Positions 41,843 to 52,200 of a DNA stretch of 64,000 nucleotides are shown here, one piece after another. Every line of letters starts with the position of its first letter. The first letter of the stretch is position 1. Source of the stretch: Lacrimispora xylanolytica (GTDB lineage Bacteria; Bacillota; Clostridia; Lachnospirales; Lachnospiraceae); contig NZ_CP113524.1 of NCBI RefSeq assembly GCF_026723765.1, positions 1,287,001 through 1,351,000 on the forward strand, in the 5' to 3' direction. Both the position numbers and the translations under genes were made by a program. Below the pieces are notes generated by a model. The model was not told where the DNA came from. It ran no database searches and was given only the letters and a program-made list of their open reading frames with translations.

Positions 41843-42855
41843 AAAAGAAACGGTTTACCTATGGCCGGGGAATTACGATTCTCCTATTAATGGTCTTTAT
41901 TATGGTGTTAGCTGCAATCATCAGCATCAATACGGGCAAAATGAGCTTGTCCGTCTCTGAAGTATTTCGTGTTCTCATGGGAGAAGGAACGGATAAGCAA
42001 AATCTCATTGTATTTGAATTCCGCCTTCCCCGTATTATCCTGGCTATCCTTGTTGGCTTTGGTATGGGAGCCTCCGGCTGTATTATGCAAAGTCTTTTAA
42101 GAAATGATATGGCAAGTCCGGGTACCCTGGGAATCAGCTCAGGCTCCGGTCTTTTCGTACTTATATTTGTCGTAATGTTTGCTTCCAAAGGAGTATCCTC
42201 AGCCTTTGTCCTCCCCCTTCTTGCCTTTATCGGAGGTCTGACTGCCGCAGGACTGATATTCATACTTTCCTATCGGAGAGGAAGAGATATTTCGCCCACT
42301 GGACTGATTTTAACGGGTGTTGCCTTATCAAGCGGCTACAGTGCCCTCACTACACTTCTGACGTTAAAGCTGGATCAGAATCAGATGGATTTTATACAGC
42401 GCTGGAGCGCCGGAAGCCTTTGGGGAGATGACTGGAAATATTTAGCAGTGCTGGCTCCCTGGACCCTCATTTTAATCCTGTACGTAATTTATAAATCACG
42501 TATCATCAATACGCTTCACCTTGGAAATGAAACCGCCTCTGGACTTGGTGTAGCAGTAAAGCCTGAATTCATAGGGCTTTCCATTGCAGCCGTGGCTCTT
42601 GCTTCCGGCGGTGTTGCACTTGGCGGCAATTTTTTCTTTGTGGGAATGATAACCCCTCATATGGCAAGAAAGCTGGTGGGACCAAACCATAAGCTTTTAA
42701 TGCCTGCATCCTGCTTATCAGGAGCGATCCTTATCCTCATTGCCGACACCATAACAAGAACCATAAGCCTTGGCACTGACGTGCCTACAGGAATTGTCAT
42801 TACCGTATTAAGCACCCCTTACTTCTTATATCTATTAGGAAAATCAAACGGGTAG
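41839..42855 (+). CDS. FecCD-family siderophore permease 2
   Basis: A 338-residue partner of permease 1, with RLPRIILAILVGFGMGASGCIMQSLLRNDMASPGTLGISSGSG near residues 65-107 and FFFVGMITPHMARKLVG near 258. The start overlaps the permease 1 stop by 4 bases; AAAGGAGGG lies upstream within the previous gene. Confidence 0.93.
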   Translation: MKKKRFTYGRGITILLLMVFIMVLAAIISINTGKMSLSVSEVFRVLMGEGTDKQNLIVFEFRLPRIILAILVGFGMGASGCIMQSLLRNDMASPGTLGISSGSGLFVLIFVVMFASKGVSSAFVLPLLAFIGGLTAAGLIFILSYRRGRDISPTGLILTGVALSSGYSALTTLLTLKLDQNQMDFIQRWSAGSLWGDDWKYLAVLAPWTLILILYVIYKSRIINTLHLGNETASGLGVAVKPEFIGLSIAAVALASGGVALGGNFFFVGMITPHMARKLVGPNHKLLMPASCLSGAILILIADTITRTISLGTDVPTGIVITVLSTPYFLYLLGKSNG

Positions 42856-42876
42856 CTTTTTAGAAAAGGAGGATTT

Positions 42877-43689
42877 ATGAACAGCATTACGACAGAAGAT
42901 CTGGATATTGCATATGAAGATGCCATGATTGTAAAATCCCTGGATATAAATATACCGAAGGGAAAGGTAACAACCATCATTGGTCCCAACGGCTGCGGAA
43001 AATCAACGGTATTAAAGGCCGTAGGCCGTATTTTAAAACCAAAAAACGGAATGGTCTATTTAAATGGAGACGACATCAGAAAGCTCCCCACCAAAGAAAT
43101 AGCCAAAAAAATGGCGATCCTTCCACAGACACCAACAGCTCCAAGCGGTCTGACGGTCAGCGAACTGGTCGCCTACGGAAGATTTCCTCATCAAAAAGGG
43201 TTTGGAAAACTGACACCAGAAGATAAAAAAATCATACAGTGGGCTCTTTCTGTGACAAAGCTGACAGAATTTGAGAACCGGGAGGTGGATACCCTTTCCG
43301 GCGGACAAAGACAGCGAGTATGGATTTCCATGGCCCTTGCCCAGCAAACCGATTTGATTCTTCTGGATGAGCCTACGACTTACTTGGACCTTGCCCATCA
43401 GCTTGAGGTATTGGAGCTGTTATACGATTTAAACCGCAGACAGGGCTGCACCATAGCCATGGTACTGCACGATTTAAACCTGGCCGCACGTTTTTCCGAC
43501 TATATGATTGCAATCCGATCCGGCAAGGTAATTAAACATGGAGCGCCAGAAGAAGTTATGGTGCCGGAGGTACTAAAAGAAGCGTTCTCCATAGACGCTC
43601 AGATTGTTCTTGAACCAAAGACCGGGCGGCCTGTTTGTCTTACCTATGATTTATTATCTACAGAACCAGCCGACGAAAAGGAGGTGTAA
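42877..43689 (+). CDS. Siderophore ABC transporter ATP-binding protein (FhuC-like)
   Basis: A 270-residue ATPase powering the importer. Walker A GPNGCGKST near residue 37, signature LSGGQRQRVW near 142, Walker B LILLDEPTTYLD near 163, H-loop VLHDLN near 197. AAAGGAGG precedes the ATG. The following exporter gene begins 6 bases after the stop, so this is one operon. Confidence 0.94.
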   Translation: MNSITTEDLDIAYEDAMIVKSLDINIPKGKVTTIIGPNGCGKSTVLKAVGRILKPKNGMVYLNGDDIRKLPTKEIAKKMAILPQTPTAPSGLTVSELVAYGRFPHQKGFGKLTPEDKKIIQWALSVTKLTEFENREVDTLSGGQRQRVWISMALAQQTDLILLDEPTTYLDLAHQLEVLELLYDLNRRQGCTIAMVLHDLNLAARFSDYMIAIRSGKVIKHGAPEEVMVPEVLKEAFSIDAQIVLEPKTGRPVCLTYDLLSTEPADEKEV

Positions 43690-43694
43690 GGATT

Positions 43695-45419
43695 ATGGAG
43701 ACCTCCCTTCGAATATTCAGAGAAGCAAAAAAATATTGGATACATTTGATCGCAGCTCTGCTTTCCCTGATTGTTTCAACCGCAGCAGGCTTTTATACGC
43801 CCTGGGCCCTTCGGGAACTGACGAAGCTAGCCACAGAGGGCACTGCTGATTTCGGGAAAGAAGCTCTCCGCATCGGCCTTTTTCTTTTATTTGCCACTGC
43901 CCTTCAGGCAGCAGGAAGTTCCGCCTCCGGATACTTAAATCACTATGCAGCCTTACATTATGTGGCTGATTTAAGAACCCGGCTTTATGGCAAGCTGCAG
44001 CGCATGAGCCTTAAGTATTTCCACAAAAGCCGTACCGGAGACTTAACCGGCCGTGTGGTCATAGACGCACTGGATGCAGAAGTTTTACTGGCTCATGTGA
44101 TCCCTGATTTTGTTACGAATATCCTGACCTTTTTAGGGGTCGGAGCCCTTCTTTTTACTATTAACTGGAGACTTTCCATTGTGAGCCTTATAACGGTTCC
44201 CATACTGGTATGGATCACCATCTGGCAGAGCAATCATGTCTCTCCCGTATGGAAAGAAAATTCCAGAATAAGAGGAGAGTTAGCCGGAACCGTACAGGAT
44301 AACCTGTCTGGAATTAAGGAAATTCAGATTTTTAACCAGCAAAAGCAGGAGGAATTAAAAGTAACCGAGTTAGCAAAAAAGCACAGCATGGCATACCTTC
44401 GCGCTAGCTTCTTTTTTGAGACTACATACCCCCTGTTATCCTTTGTAACAGCCCTTGGAACTGTAATTGTGATTGTATATGGAGGCCATTTAATCAGCGT
44501 TGGTACCGTTTCCATTGCTGATATCGTGGGCTTTGTTATGTACCTTTCCATGTTTTACGGCCCGGTCAAAAACTTCTCAAGTCTCGTGGAAAAGGCAGGA
44601 GAGGCAGCCGCAGGGTGCCGCCGTGTCTTTGAGGTCATAGACGAGGTTTCTGATGTTAAGGAAGTGGAGCAAGCCAGGGAGCTGCCTCGTGTTAAGGGTG
44701 AGATTCAGCTTAAGAACTTATCCTTCTCATACAATGAGGAAATCCCCATTTTAGAGAATGTCGACCTTACCATAAAACCCGGCCAGACCGTAGCCCTGGT
44801 TGGAGCTACAGGTGTTGGCAAAAGTACCATTGCCAATCTTGTGAACCGGTTCTACGACCCCCAAAAGGGAGCTGTTTTAGTGGACGGAGTAGATATCCGG
44901 GATGTGACCTTAGAAAGTCTCAGAGATAACATTTCCATGGTGCTTCAGGATACCTTTTTATTTCATGGCACTGTGTATGAGAACATCGCCTATGGCTGGA
45001 AGGAAGCCACGAGAGAACAGGTCATTGCAGCCGCTGAGGCTGCCAATGCACACAGCTTCATAAAAGAACTGGAACAGGGATATGAGACAGAAATCGGAGA
45101 GCGGGGAATCCGGCTCTCAGGCGGCCAAAAGCAGCGAATCTCCATTGCCAGGGCTATACTTCGTAATTCTCCTATCTTAATCCTTGATGAAGCAACCTCT
45201 GCCCTGGATACAAAAACAGAGCAGGAGATTCAGGAGGCACTTGATGAAGTCTCCAAGGAGAGGACCACGCTGGTGGTCGCTCACAGACTTTCTACCATTC
45301 GAAATGCAGATCAGATTGTTGTTTTAGAGGGAACCGGAATTGCAGAAACCGGCACTCACGAGGAGCTGATTGCCCGGGGCGGTCTCTATGCCAGACTGCA
45401 TGAGGCGTCAAAAAACTAA
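43695..45419 (+). CDS. ABC transporter, fused permease/ATPase (MsbA/LmrA type)
   Basis: A 574-residue half-transporter: six membrane helices in residues 1-310 and an ATPase domain with Walker A GATGVGKST near 373, signature LSGGQKQRISIARA near 475, Walker B ILILDEATSALD near 495 and H-loop VAHRLS near 530. It is the exporter architecture, yet it is the last gene of a siderophore importer operon. It may export a siderophore or its precursor, or, like mycobacterial IrtAB, act in import despite the fold. It probably works as a homodimer, as no partner adjoins. RBS GGAGGTG. Confidence 0.88.
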   Translation: METSLRIFREAKKYWIHLIAALLSLIVSTAAGFYTPWALRELTKLATEGTADFGKEALRIGLFLLFATALQAAGSSASGYLNHYAALHYVADLRTRLYGKLQRMSLKYFHKSRTGDLTGRVVIDALDAEVLLAHVIPDFVTNILTFLGVGALLFTINWRLSIVSLITVPILVWITIWQSNHVSPVWKENSRIRGELAGTVQDNLSGIKEIQIFNQQKQEELKVTELAKKHSMAYLRASFFFETTYPLLSFVTALGTVIVIVYGGHLISVGTVSIADIVGFVMYLSMFYGPVKNFSSLVEKAGEAAAGCRRVFEVIDEVSDVKEVEQARELPRVKGEIQLKNLSFSYNEEIPILENVDLTIKPGQTVALVGATGVGKSTIANLVNRFYDPQKGAVLVDGVDIRDVTLESLRDNISMVLQDTFLFHGTVYENIAYGWKEATREQVIAAAEAANAHSFIKELEQGYETEIGERGIRLSGGQKQRISIARAILRNSPILILDEATSALDTKTEQEIQEALDEVSKERTTLVVAHRLSTIRNADQIVVLEGTGIAETGTHEELIARGGLYARLHEASKN

Positions 45420-45438
45420 AAAATATAACAAAAACATA

Positions 45439-45467
45439 TTGCCTTTTATTTCACAAAATAATAAGAT
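45439..45467 (+). promoter_or_regulatory. Promoter of the ROK kinase gene
   Basis: TTGCCT, 17-base spacer, TAAGAT. The roughly 100-base leader can fold (ATCC / GGAT) but shows no known riboswitch. Confidence 0.45.
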
Positions 45468-45570
45468 AGGACATATCTGAAGCCGTAAGAAGAATCCGGG
45501 AGGGGTTATGGATTCCTGATACCAATGGTTTCAGAATCATGTTACGAATCAGAATGACAGGAGGAGAAGG

Positions 45571-46482
45571 ATGAAATACTTGGCAATTGACAACGGAGGA
45601 ACTTTTATCAAGTATGCTGTAATGGATGAGTCCGGCAATATTTTGGAGAAAGGCAAAGAGCCTACCCCGGACCATAAAAAAACAGCAGAAGATTACTTTC
45701 ATGTCTTAGATCAGATTGTTCTGCCCAGAAAACAGGAGATAGAAGGGATTGCGTTCAGCACGCCCGGACAGGTAGATGTTTTAACGGGCTTTTTGCATAC
45801 CGCAGGCGGTCTTGTATACCTTATGGGCCTTAACCTGTGTGAGGAAATAGAGAAACGATACCATCTGCCCTCTTCCGTAGACAATGACGCAAAATGCGCT
45901 GCCATGGCAGAGCAATGGAATGGAAGCCTTAAGGGTGTAAAGAACGGAGCGGTTATTGTTCTTGGAACCGGTGTTGGAATGGGCATTATCATTGATGGCA
46001 AGCTATACCGGGGTACTAATTATACGGCTGGAGAAATCAGCTTTTTGAACCTGTATATCGATAAGCCAAAGCATTCAGACAGCTATATGGCGGTAAACGG
46101 TTCTTCTCTGGCTTTGGGACGTACCTATGCCAAAGAGACAGGGATTGACCCATCTGAGATTGACGGACACAGAATGTTTGAATTGATCAATGAAGGAGAT
46201 GAGACAGCCTGCCGGGTCCTTCGTAATTATGTGCAAAAGCTTGCAGGGAGCATCTATAATTTCCAGACACTTTTGGATCTGGAGATCTTCGCCATAGGCG
46301 GAGGCATCAGCCAGCAGCCAGTCTTATTAGAAGAGATAAAAAAAGAGATTGATTACCTGTTTGAAGCCCACCCAAGTTCATCCTATGGAATGGCGGTAAA
46401 AAAGCCTAAAATCACAGCATGTCAGTATTATAACGACTCCAATTTAAGAGGAGCGCTCTATCATTTTCTTAACAGGAAATAA
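45571..46482 (+). CDS. ROK family sugar kinase
   Basis: A 303-residue cytoplasmic kinase or regulator of the ROK family. ATP-binding DNGGTFIKYAVMDESG at residues 7-22, VDNDAKCAAMAEQWNGS near 107, the second phosphate motif VLGTGVGMGIIIDGKLYRG near 130, and IFAIGGGISQQP near 247. The usual ROK CxCGxxGCxE zinc motif is absent (equivalent region ISFLNLYIDKPK), as in several ROK glucokinase-like proteins of Firmicutes. Sugar unknown. AGGAGGAGAAGG precedes the ATG; monocistronic. Confidence 0.85.
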   Translation: MKYLAIDNGGTFIKYAVMDESGNILEKGKEPTPDHKKTAEDYFHVLDQIVLPRKQEIEGIAFSTPGQVDVLTGFLHTAGGLVYLMGLNLCEEIEKRYHLPSSVDNDAKCAAMAEQWNGSLKGVKNGAVIVLGTGVGMGIIIDGKLYRGTNYTAGEISFLNLYIDKPKHSDSYMAVNGSSLALGRTYAKETGIDPSEIDGHRMFELINEGDETACRVLRNYVQKLAGSIYNFQTLLDLEIFAIGGGISQQPVLLEEIKKEIDYLFEAHPSSSYGMAVKKPKITACQYYNDSNLRGALYHFLNRK

Positions 46483-46487
46483 TATAA

Positions 46488-46532
46488 AAAGAACAGGAGC
46501 ATGTCCCTTTTTTGGTCATGCTCCTGTTCTTT
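46488..46532. terminator. Bidirectional terminator between ROK kinase and pncB
   Basis: AAAGAACAGGAGCATG pairs with CATGCTCCTGTTCTTT; A- and T-rich flanks serve both strands. Confidence 0.85.
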
Positions 46533-46548
46533 TGCTGTAAAATCATAA

Positions 46549-48012
46549 TCAGGAGTTTGTAAAATGATAGCTGTCCAGCAGTTCATTTTTCATCTCCCAA
46601 AGCTTCTTTGATAAATCCACATGGACTTCGTGAGGGTTTACAAGACGTCTCGACTCTTCCCAAAGGGTGTTAAGCTCCTTGGTACAGTAAGTCTGAATAT
46701 CCATAACAGCAGGAGAGTGGTAGATACATTCTCCTTTTTTAAATACCTGAACCATAAGATCACGTATGGTATAGGTCTCAGGCGCCAGATGGGTCTTCTT
46801 CCATGTCTCAATGGGATCAAAAAGTAAAAGGGAATGGCTTTCTTTAATGGTCTCTCCGTCCAGGCAGATCAAATCAGCAATGATTTTTCCGGTTTCCTTG
46901 CTGTAAATACGCTTAATGACCTTATTTCCTGGATTGGTTATTTTCTCCGCATTTTCTGATAGCTTGATTTTAGGTACAAATTCCCCTGTCTTTCGGTCAA
47001 GGATGGCAGCCAGCTTATATACGCCTCCGAAGGAAGGGCAGTCCTTGGAAGTAATTAAATTGGTTCCAACGCCCCAGGAATTGATGGTGGCTCCCTGAAT
47101 CTTTAAGCTGTTAATGAGGGTCTCATCGAGATCATTGGAAGCAGAAATAATGGCATCGGAAAAGCCTGCTTCATGAAGCATTCGCTTTGCCTTCTTAGAA
47201 AGGTAAGCCAAATCTCCACTGTCCAGCCGGATTCCATAATTCTTAAGTGGAATTCCGGCCTCCTTCATTTCCTTAAACACCTGGATGGCATTTGGAACAC
47301 CGGATTTTAATGTATCATAAGTATCGACCAGAAGAATACAGGAGGTAGGATATAGCCTTGCATAGTTACGGAATGCAGTCAGCTCATCAGGGAAGCTCAT
47401 GATCCAGCTATGTGCGTGGGTTCCCCGAATGGGAACGTTGAACATCTTTCCTGCCAATACATTGGAGGTTCCCACACAGCCTGCGATCATGGCAGCCCTG
47501 GCCCCATAGATTCCGGCATCCGGGCCCTGGGCACGGCGAAGACCAAATTCCATGACCCCATCCCCGTCGGCAGCATAAACCACTCTGGCGGTTTTCGTTG
47601 CTATCAGACTCTGGTGATTGATGATGGTTAAGAGAGCTGTTTCAATCAGCTGCGCTTCCATAATGGGAGCAATCACTTTAATAAGTGGCTCTCTTGGGAA
47701 TACTACGGTTCCTTCCGGAATGGCATAAATATCGCCGGAAAATTTAAAATGGCGAAGGTATTCAAGAAAGTCATCTTCAAAGAGTCCGGTTGATTTTAAG
47801 TAATCAAGATCCTCCTGGTTAAAGCTTAGCTCGTTTATATATTCAATGACCTGCTCTAAGCCAGCGCAGATAGCATATCCGTTACCGCTTGGATTACTGC
47901 GGTAGAAAGCATCAAATATGACAGTCTCGTTGGCGTCCTTTTCTTTAAAATACCCTTGCATCATGGTTAATTCATAGAGATCTGTTAATAAAGTCAAATT
48001 TCGCTGGCTCAT
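46549..48012 (-). CDS. pncB: Nicotinate phosphoribosyltransferase
   Basis: First enzyme of NAD salvage from nicotinate, ATP-stimulated, 487 residues, the longer Gram-positive form. Features: LLTDLYELTMMQGYF at residues 8-22, FGLRRAQGPDAG near 158, GTHAHSW near 198, GIRLDSGDLAYLSKKAK near 265 and NSWGVGTNLITS near 321. AAGGAG precedes the ATG. Monocistronic, reading towards the ROK kinase. Confidence 0.93.
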   Translation of the reverse strand: MSQRNLTLLTDLYELTMMQGYFKEKDANETVIFDAFYRSNPSGNGYAICAGLEQVIEYINELSFNQEDLDYLKSTGLFEDDFLEYLRHFKFSGDIYAIPEGTVVFPREPLIKVIAPIMEAQLIETALLTIINHQSLIATKTARVVYAADGDGVMEFGLRRAQGPDAGIYGARAAMIAGCVGTSNVLAGKMFNVPIRGTHAHSWIMSFPDELTAFRNYARLYPTSCILLVDTYDTLKSGVPNAIQVFKEMKEAGIPLKNYGIRLDSGDLAYLSKKAKRMLHEAGFSDAIISASNDLDETLINSLKIQGATINSWGVGTNLITSKDCPSFGGVYKLAAILDRKTGEFVPKIKLSENAEKITNPGNKVIKRIYSKETGKIIADLICLDGETIKESHSLLLFDPIETWKKTHLAPETYTIRDLMVQVFKKGECIYHSPAVMDIQTYCTKELNTLWEESRRLVNPHEVHVDLSKKLWEMKNELLDSYHFTNS

Positions 48013-48207
48013 AGTTTTTCTCCTTTTACAAATCCTTTTCGCACATTATACCACAAGATTACAAAAAAACAATGGAATTGATAAAAAAATAACAATATCG
48101 ACAAGATCAGAAACAATAAAGAAATTTTCGAAACAGTTTAAATTATCAGAATAAAGCTATACAATATGACAATTAATAATTTATTTTTAAAATAATTTTA
48201 AAAAGAC

Positions 48208-48236
48208 TTGCAAAATAGAAGGGTATGGTATATAAT
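48208..48236 (+). promoter_or_regulatory. Strong promoter of a non-coding transcript
   Basis: TTGCAA, 17-base spacer, TATAAT, preceded by A/T tracts that resemble an UP element. No gene starts within 450 bases downstream. Confidence 0.75.
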
Positions 48237-48242
48237 AAAGTC

Positions 48243-48712
48243 ATCAACAAAAGATAAAAACAAATCCATTTTTCCAATGGTATTACGAAAGATGGCAGGT
48301 AGAAAAGGAGGTCGATTCCACCAAAAATGTAAACTTAGCCTGATTTTTTAAAACATCAGGCAATAGGACCAACCGTTTCACTTTTGCAGAACAAATATTT
48401 ACCAATCTCATATATGCCTATCATTCGTTATAACTGCAAGGGAATATTCCCCGAATCAACTTATTTGATTCATGTAATCAAATTAACCCAGGCAGTAAAA
48501 TAACAAGATAGAAGAATAAATCAGGAAAGCAGTTAAAGTAAGATGGTAGATAAGGCTATAAAGACAAAAGGGAACGGAACAAATTCATATAGAGCATCCA
48601 AGGATTGCCAAAGGAAAATAACGAGAGAAAGGTAATTAGAAACGAATGGATGAAAGCATGTAGGGCGGGTATCGAATTTCATGAATATGATTCGGTACCC
48701 GTTCTTCTTTTT
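48243..48712 (+). ncRNA. Candidate non-coding RNA of unknown class
   Basis: About 470 bases between a near-consensus promoter and a strong terminator (stem 48666-48677 with 48690-48701, then a T-rich tail), with no convincing reading frame. Local folds include GCCTGAT / ATCAGGC near 48340-48362 and a possible long-range TCCATT / AATGGA pair. A consensus ribosome site (AAAAGGAGGT near 48306) is followed only by ATG-TAA. It lacks the hallmark sequences of RNase P RNA, tmRNA and SRP RNA. It lies just upstream of the ileS T-box leader, but has its own terminator. Confidence 0.5.
48666..48712 (+). terminator. Terminator of the candidate ncRNA
   Basis: CGGGTATCGAAT pairs with ATTCGGTACCCG, then TTCTTCTTTTTT. 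Confidence 0.8.
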
Positions 48713-48814
48713 TGCCTTCCTGTTTCCAATCTAAAATGGCCTTGACATTTCATTTCCAAATCCCTATAATTAGGAAGTATATAAGAAAAATATCTCCTTA
48801 TATTAAAAATAAAA

Positions 48815-49049
48815 ACGTTGATGGAGACAGTAGGTCTCAGCGAAATGGACAGAGAGCCGGGGAGGGTGGAAACCTGGTGAAAGTAGCTGGAATCGAATAT
48901 CACTCCGGAGTTTCCGGCTGAACGCTTTGGCATTAGGTCAGGACGTAGTTTCTGCGTTAAAGAAAAGCATATGTTGGTATGCGGTAATAGGTGGTATAAC
49001 GAAGCGTAAGTATAGCCTTCGTCCTGATTACGGGACGTGGCTTTTTTTT
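48815..49049 (+). promoter_or_regulatory. T-box riboswitch, isoleucine-specific, of ileS
   Basis: Leader RNA that reads uncharged tRNA-Ile. Stem I is closed by AGCCGG / CCGGCT (about 48854-48919) and contains GAATATCACTCC, giving specifier ATC (Ile) at 48899-48901; a second ATC lies at 48892. A T-box-like AGGTGGTATAACGAAGC is at about 48989-49005, a divergent form of AGGGTGGNACCGCG that keeps the TGG needed to pair with the tRNA end. The terminator is GCC..GTCC / GGAC..GGC with eight Ts at 49014-49049. Confidence 0.8.
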
Positions 49050-49201
49050 ATGTAATATTAAGTGCTTCTTATTACGTAAAAAGCCCTGCCGGGCAGGATG
49101 CACATGACGCTTAAGAGGAAGATGTCACTGAAGTGACAGCGCGTCAGCGCCTGAGTCTGACAAGTCAGACTCTTTATATAAAAGAAATGGAGGTCGCAAA
49201 T

Positions 49202-52200
49202 ATGTACAGAAAAGTCCCTACAGACTTGAATTTCGTAGCGAGAGAAAAAGAGGTTGAAAAATTCTGGGAGGACCGTGAAATCTTTAAAAAGAGCATGGAG
49301 AACCGGAAAGAAGCGGAGACCTATACGTTTTACGACGGTCCCCCAACGGCCAATGGTAAGCCTCACATCGGGCATGTGTTAACCCGTGTTATTAAAGATA
49401 TGATCCCAAGATACCGTACCATGAAAGGGTATGACGTACCACGTAAAGCAGGCTGGGATACTCACGGACTTCCGGTAGAGCTGGAAGTGGAGAAGCACCT
49501 TGGACTTGACGGTAAAGAGCAGATCGAGGAATATGGTCTGGAGCCATTTATTAAATATTGTAAGGAAAGCGTTTGGAAATACAAAGGGATGTGGGAGGAT
49601 TTTTCAAAGACGGTTGGCTTTTGGGCCGATATGGATGACCCCTATGTTACCTATGAAAATAACTTTATAGAATCAGAATGGTGGGCATTAAAGCAGATCT
49701 GGGAAAAAGGTCTTCTTTATAAAGGCTTTAAAATCGTTCCCTACTGCCCGCGCTGTGGAACTCCTCTTTCCAGCCACGAGGTTGCTCAGGGCTATAAGGA
49801 TGTAAAAGAACGCTCCGCAATCGTGCGTTTTAAGGTAAAAGGGGAAGATGCTTATATTTTAGCATGGACCACAACTCCTTGGACCCTTCCTTCCAATGTA
49901 GGTCTTTGTGTGAATCCAAACGAGACTTATGTAAAAGTAAAAAGCGGAGAATATACCTACTATATGGCAGAAGCTCTTTGCGAAAAGGTGTTAGAAGAAG
50001 GCTATTCTATCCTTGAGACCTTTGTGGGCAAGGATTTAGAGTATAAGGAATACGAGCCACTATTTGACTTTGTAAATCCTGATAAAAAAGCTTTCTTTGT
50101 TACCTGTGATACCTACGTAACTCTGACCGATGGTACCGGTGTGGTTCATATCGCTCCAGCCTTTGGTGAGGATGATAATAAGGTAGGGAGAAAATACGAT
50201 CTTCCTTTTGTACAGCTGGTGAATGCAGCAGGAGAGATGACAAAGGAGACCAAGTGGGCCGGTGTGTTCTGTAAAAAGGCAGATCCAATGATTTTAAAGG
50301 ATTTAGAAGAAAGGGGACTCCTGTTCTCGGCTCCAGTCTTTGAACATAGCTATCCACATTGCTGGAGATGCGACACTCCTCTCATCTATTATGCAAGAGA
50401 ATCCTGGTTTATCAAGATGACTGCTGTAAAAGAGGATTTAATCCGCAACAACAATACCATCAACTGGATTCCGGAAAGCATCGGCAAAGGACGTTTCGGC
50501 GACTGGCTGGAAAACGTTCAGGACTGGGGAATCAGCAGAAACCGTTATTGGGGAACTCCTCTTAATGTATGGGAATGTGAATGCGGCCATCAGCACGCCA
50601 TTGGAAGCATTGAAGAATTAAAGAAGATGTCTGGTAATTGTCCGGATGAAATTGAGCTTCACCGCCCATATATTGATGCAGTGACCATCTCCTGTCCGGA
50701 ATGTGGCAAAGAGATGAAGAGAGTCCCGGAAGTCATTGACTGCTGGTTCGATTCTGGTTCCATGCCATTTGCACAGCATCATTATCCATTTGAAAACAAG
50801 GACTTATTTGAACAGCAGTTCCCGGCTAACTTTATTTCCGAGGCTGTGGATCAGACAAGAGGCTGGTTCTATTCCCTTCTTGCCATCTCCACCCTTATTT
50901 TCAATCAGGCGCCCTATAAGAATGTTATCGTTCTTGGCCACGTCCAGGATGAGAATGGTCAGAAGATGAGTAAGTCAAAGGGCAATGCGGTGGATCCGTT
51001 TGATGCTCTTGAGACATATGGAGCCGATGCCATCCGTTGGTACTTCTATGTAAACAGTGCCCCATGGCTTCCAAACCGTTTCCATGGAAAAGCAGTTATG
51101 GAAGGACAGCGTAAGTTTATGGGTACTCTTTGGAATACCTATGCATTCTTTGTGCTCTACGCGAATATTGATGAATTTGACCCGACAAAATACTCTCTGG
51201 ATTATGAAAAGCTTCCAGTCATGGATAAATGGCTGCTTTCCAAGTTAAATACACTGGTAAAAACAGTGGATACCTGCCTTGAGAACTATCAGATTCCAGA
51301 ATCCGCAAGAGCTCTTCAGGAATTTGTAGATGATATGAGTAACTGGTATGTCCGCAGAAGCAGAGAGCGTTTCTGGGCAAAGGGAATGGAGCAGGATAAA
51401 ATCAATGCTTATATGACTCTTTACACAGCCCTTGTGACCGTAAGTAAGATCGCAGCTCCTCTCATTCCATTTATGACCGAGCAGATTTATCAGAATCTGG
51501 TCTGCGCAGTGGATAAAACAGCACCGGAAAGCATTCACCTTTGCGATTATCCTGTTGCAGAAGAATCCTTTATCGACAAGCAGTTAGAAGTAGATATGGA
51601 TGAAGTATTAAAAATCGTAGTAATGGGCCGTGCTGCAAGAAATACAGCTAACATCAAAAACCGTCAGCCTATCGGCCAGATGTTCGTAAAAGCACCTCAC
51701 AGCCTGCCTGTTTTTTATCAGGAGATCATTGAGGAAGAGCTGAACGTGAAAAAGGTAGTATTTACCGATGATGTACGTGATTTCACTTCCTACAGCTTCA
51801 AGCCACAGTTAAAGACCGTAGGTCCAAAATACGGCAAACAGCTTGGAAGCATTAAAAATGCCCTTTCTGAAATCAACGGAAATGAGGCAATGGATACCTT
51901 AAATGAAACCGGAGCGCTCACCTTTACCTTTGACGGAACAGAAGTAGTGCTCACCAAAGAAGATTTACTCATTGATACCGCTCAGACAGAAGGATATGTA
52001 TCTGAGGGAGATAATACCATAACCGTAGTACTGGATACCAATCTGACACCAGAGCTTTTAGCAGAAGGCTTTGTGCGTGAGCTGATCAGCAAGATTCAGA
52101 CCATGCGTAAGGAAGCTGGTTTTGAAGTCATGGATCACATTTTGGTGTACAGTAAGGACAATGAAGCCATTGAAGGAATCTTAAAGGACAACGAAGAGGA

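Noticed and set aside
48283-48357. A 24-codon frame beginning MVLRKMAGRK in the candidate ncRNA
   Set aside because: No ribosome site before its ATG; composition does not resemble a leader peptide. Left as non-coding.
48679-48933. An 84-codon minus-strand frame across the ileS leader
   Set aside because: It overlaps the ncRNA terminator and T-box stem I, whose structure explains the sequence.
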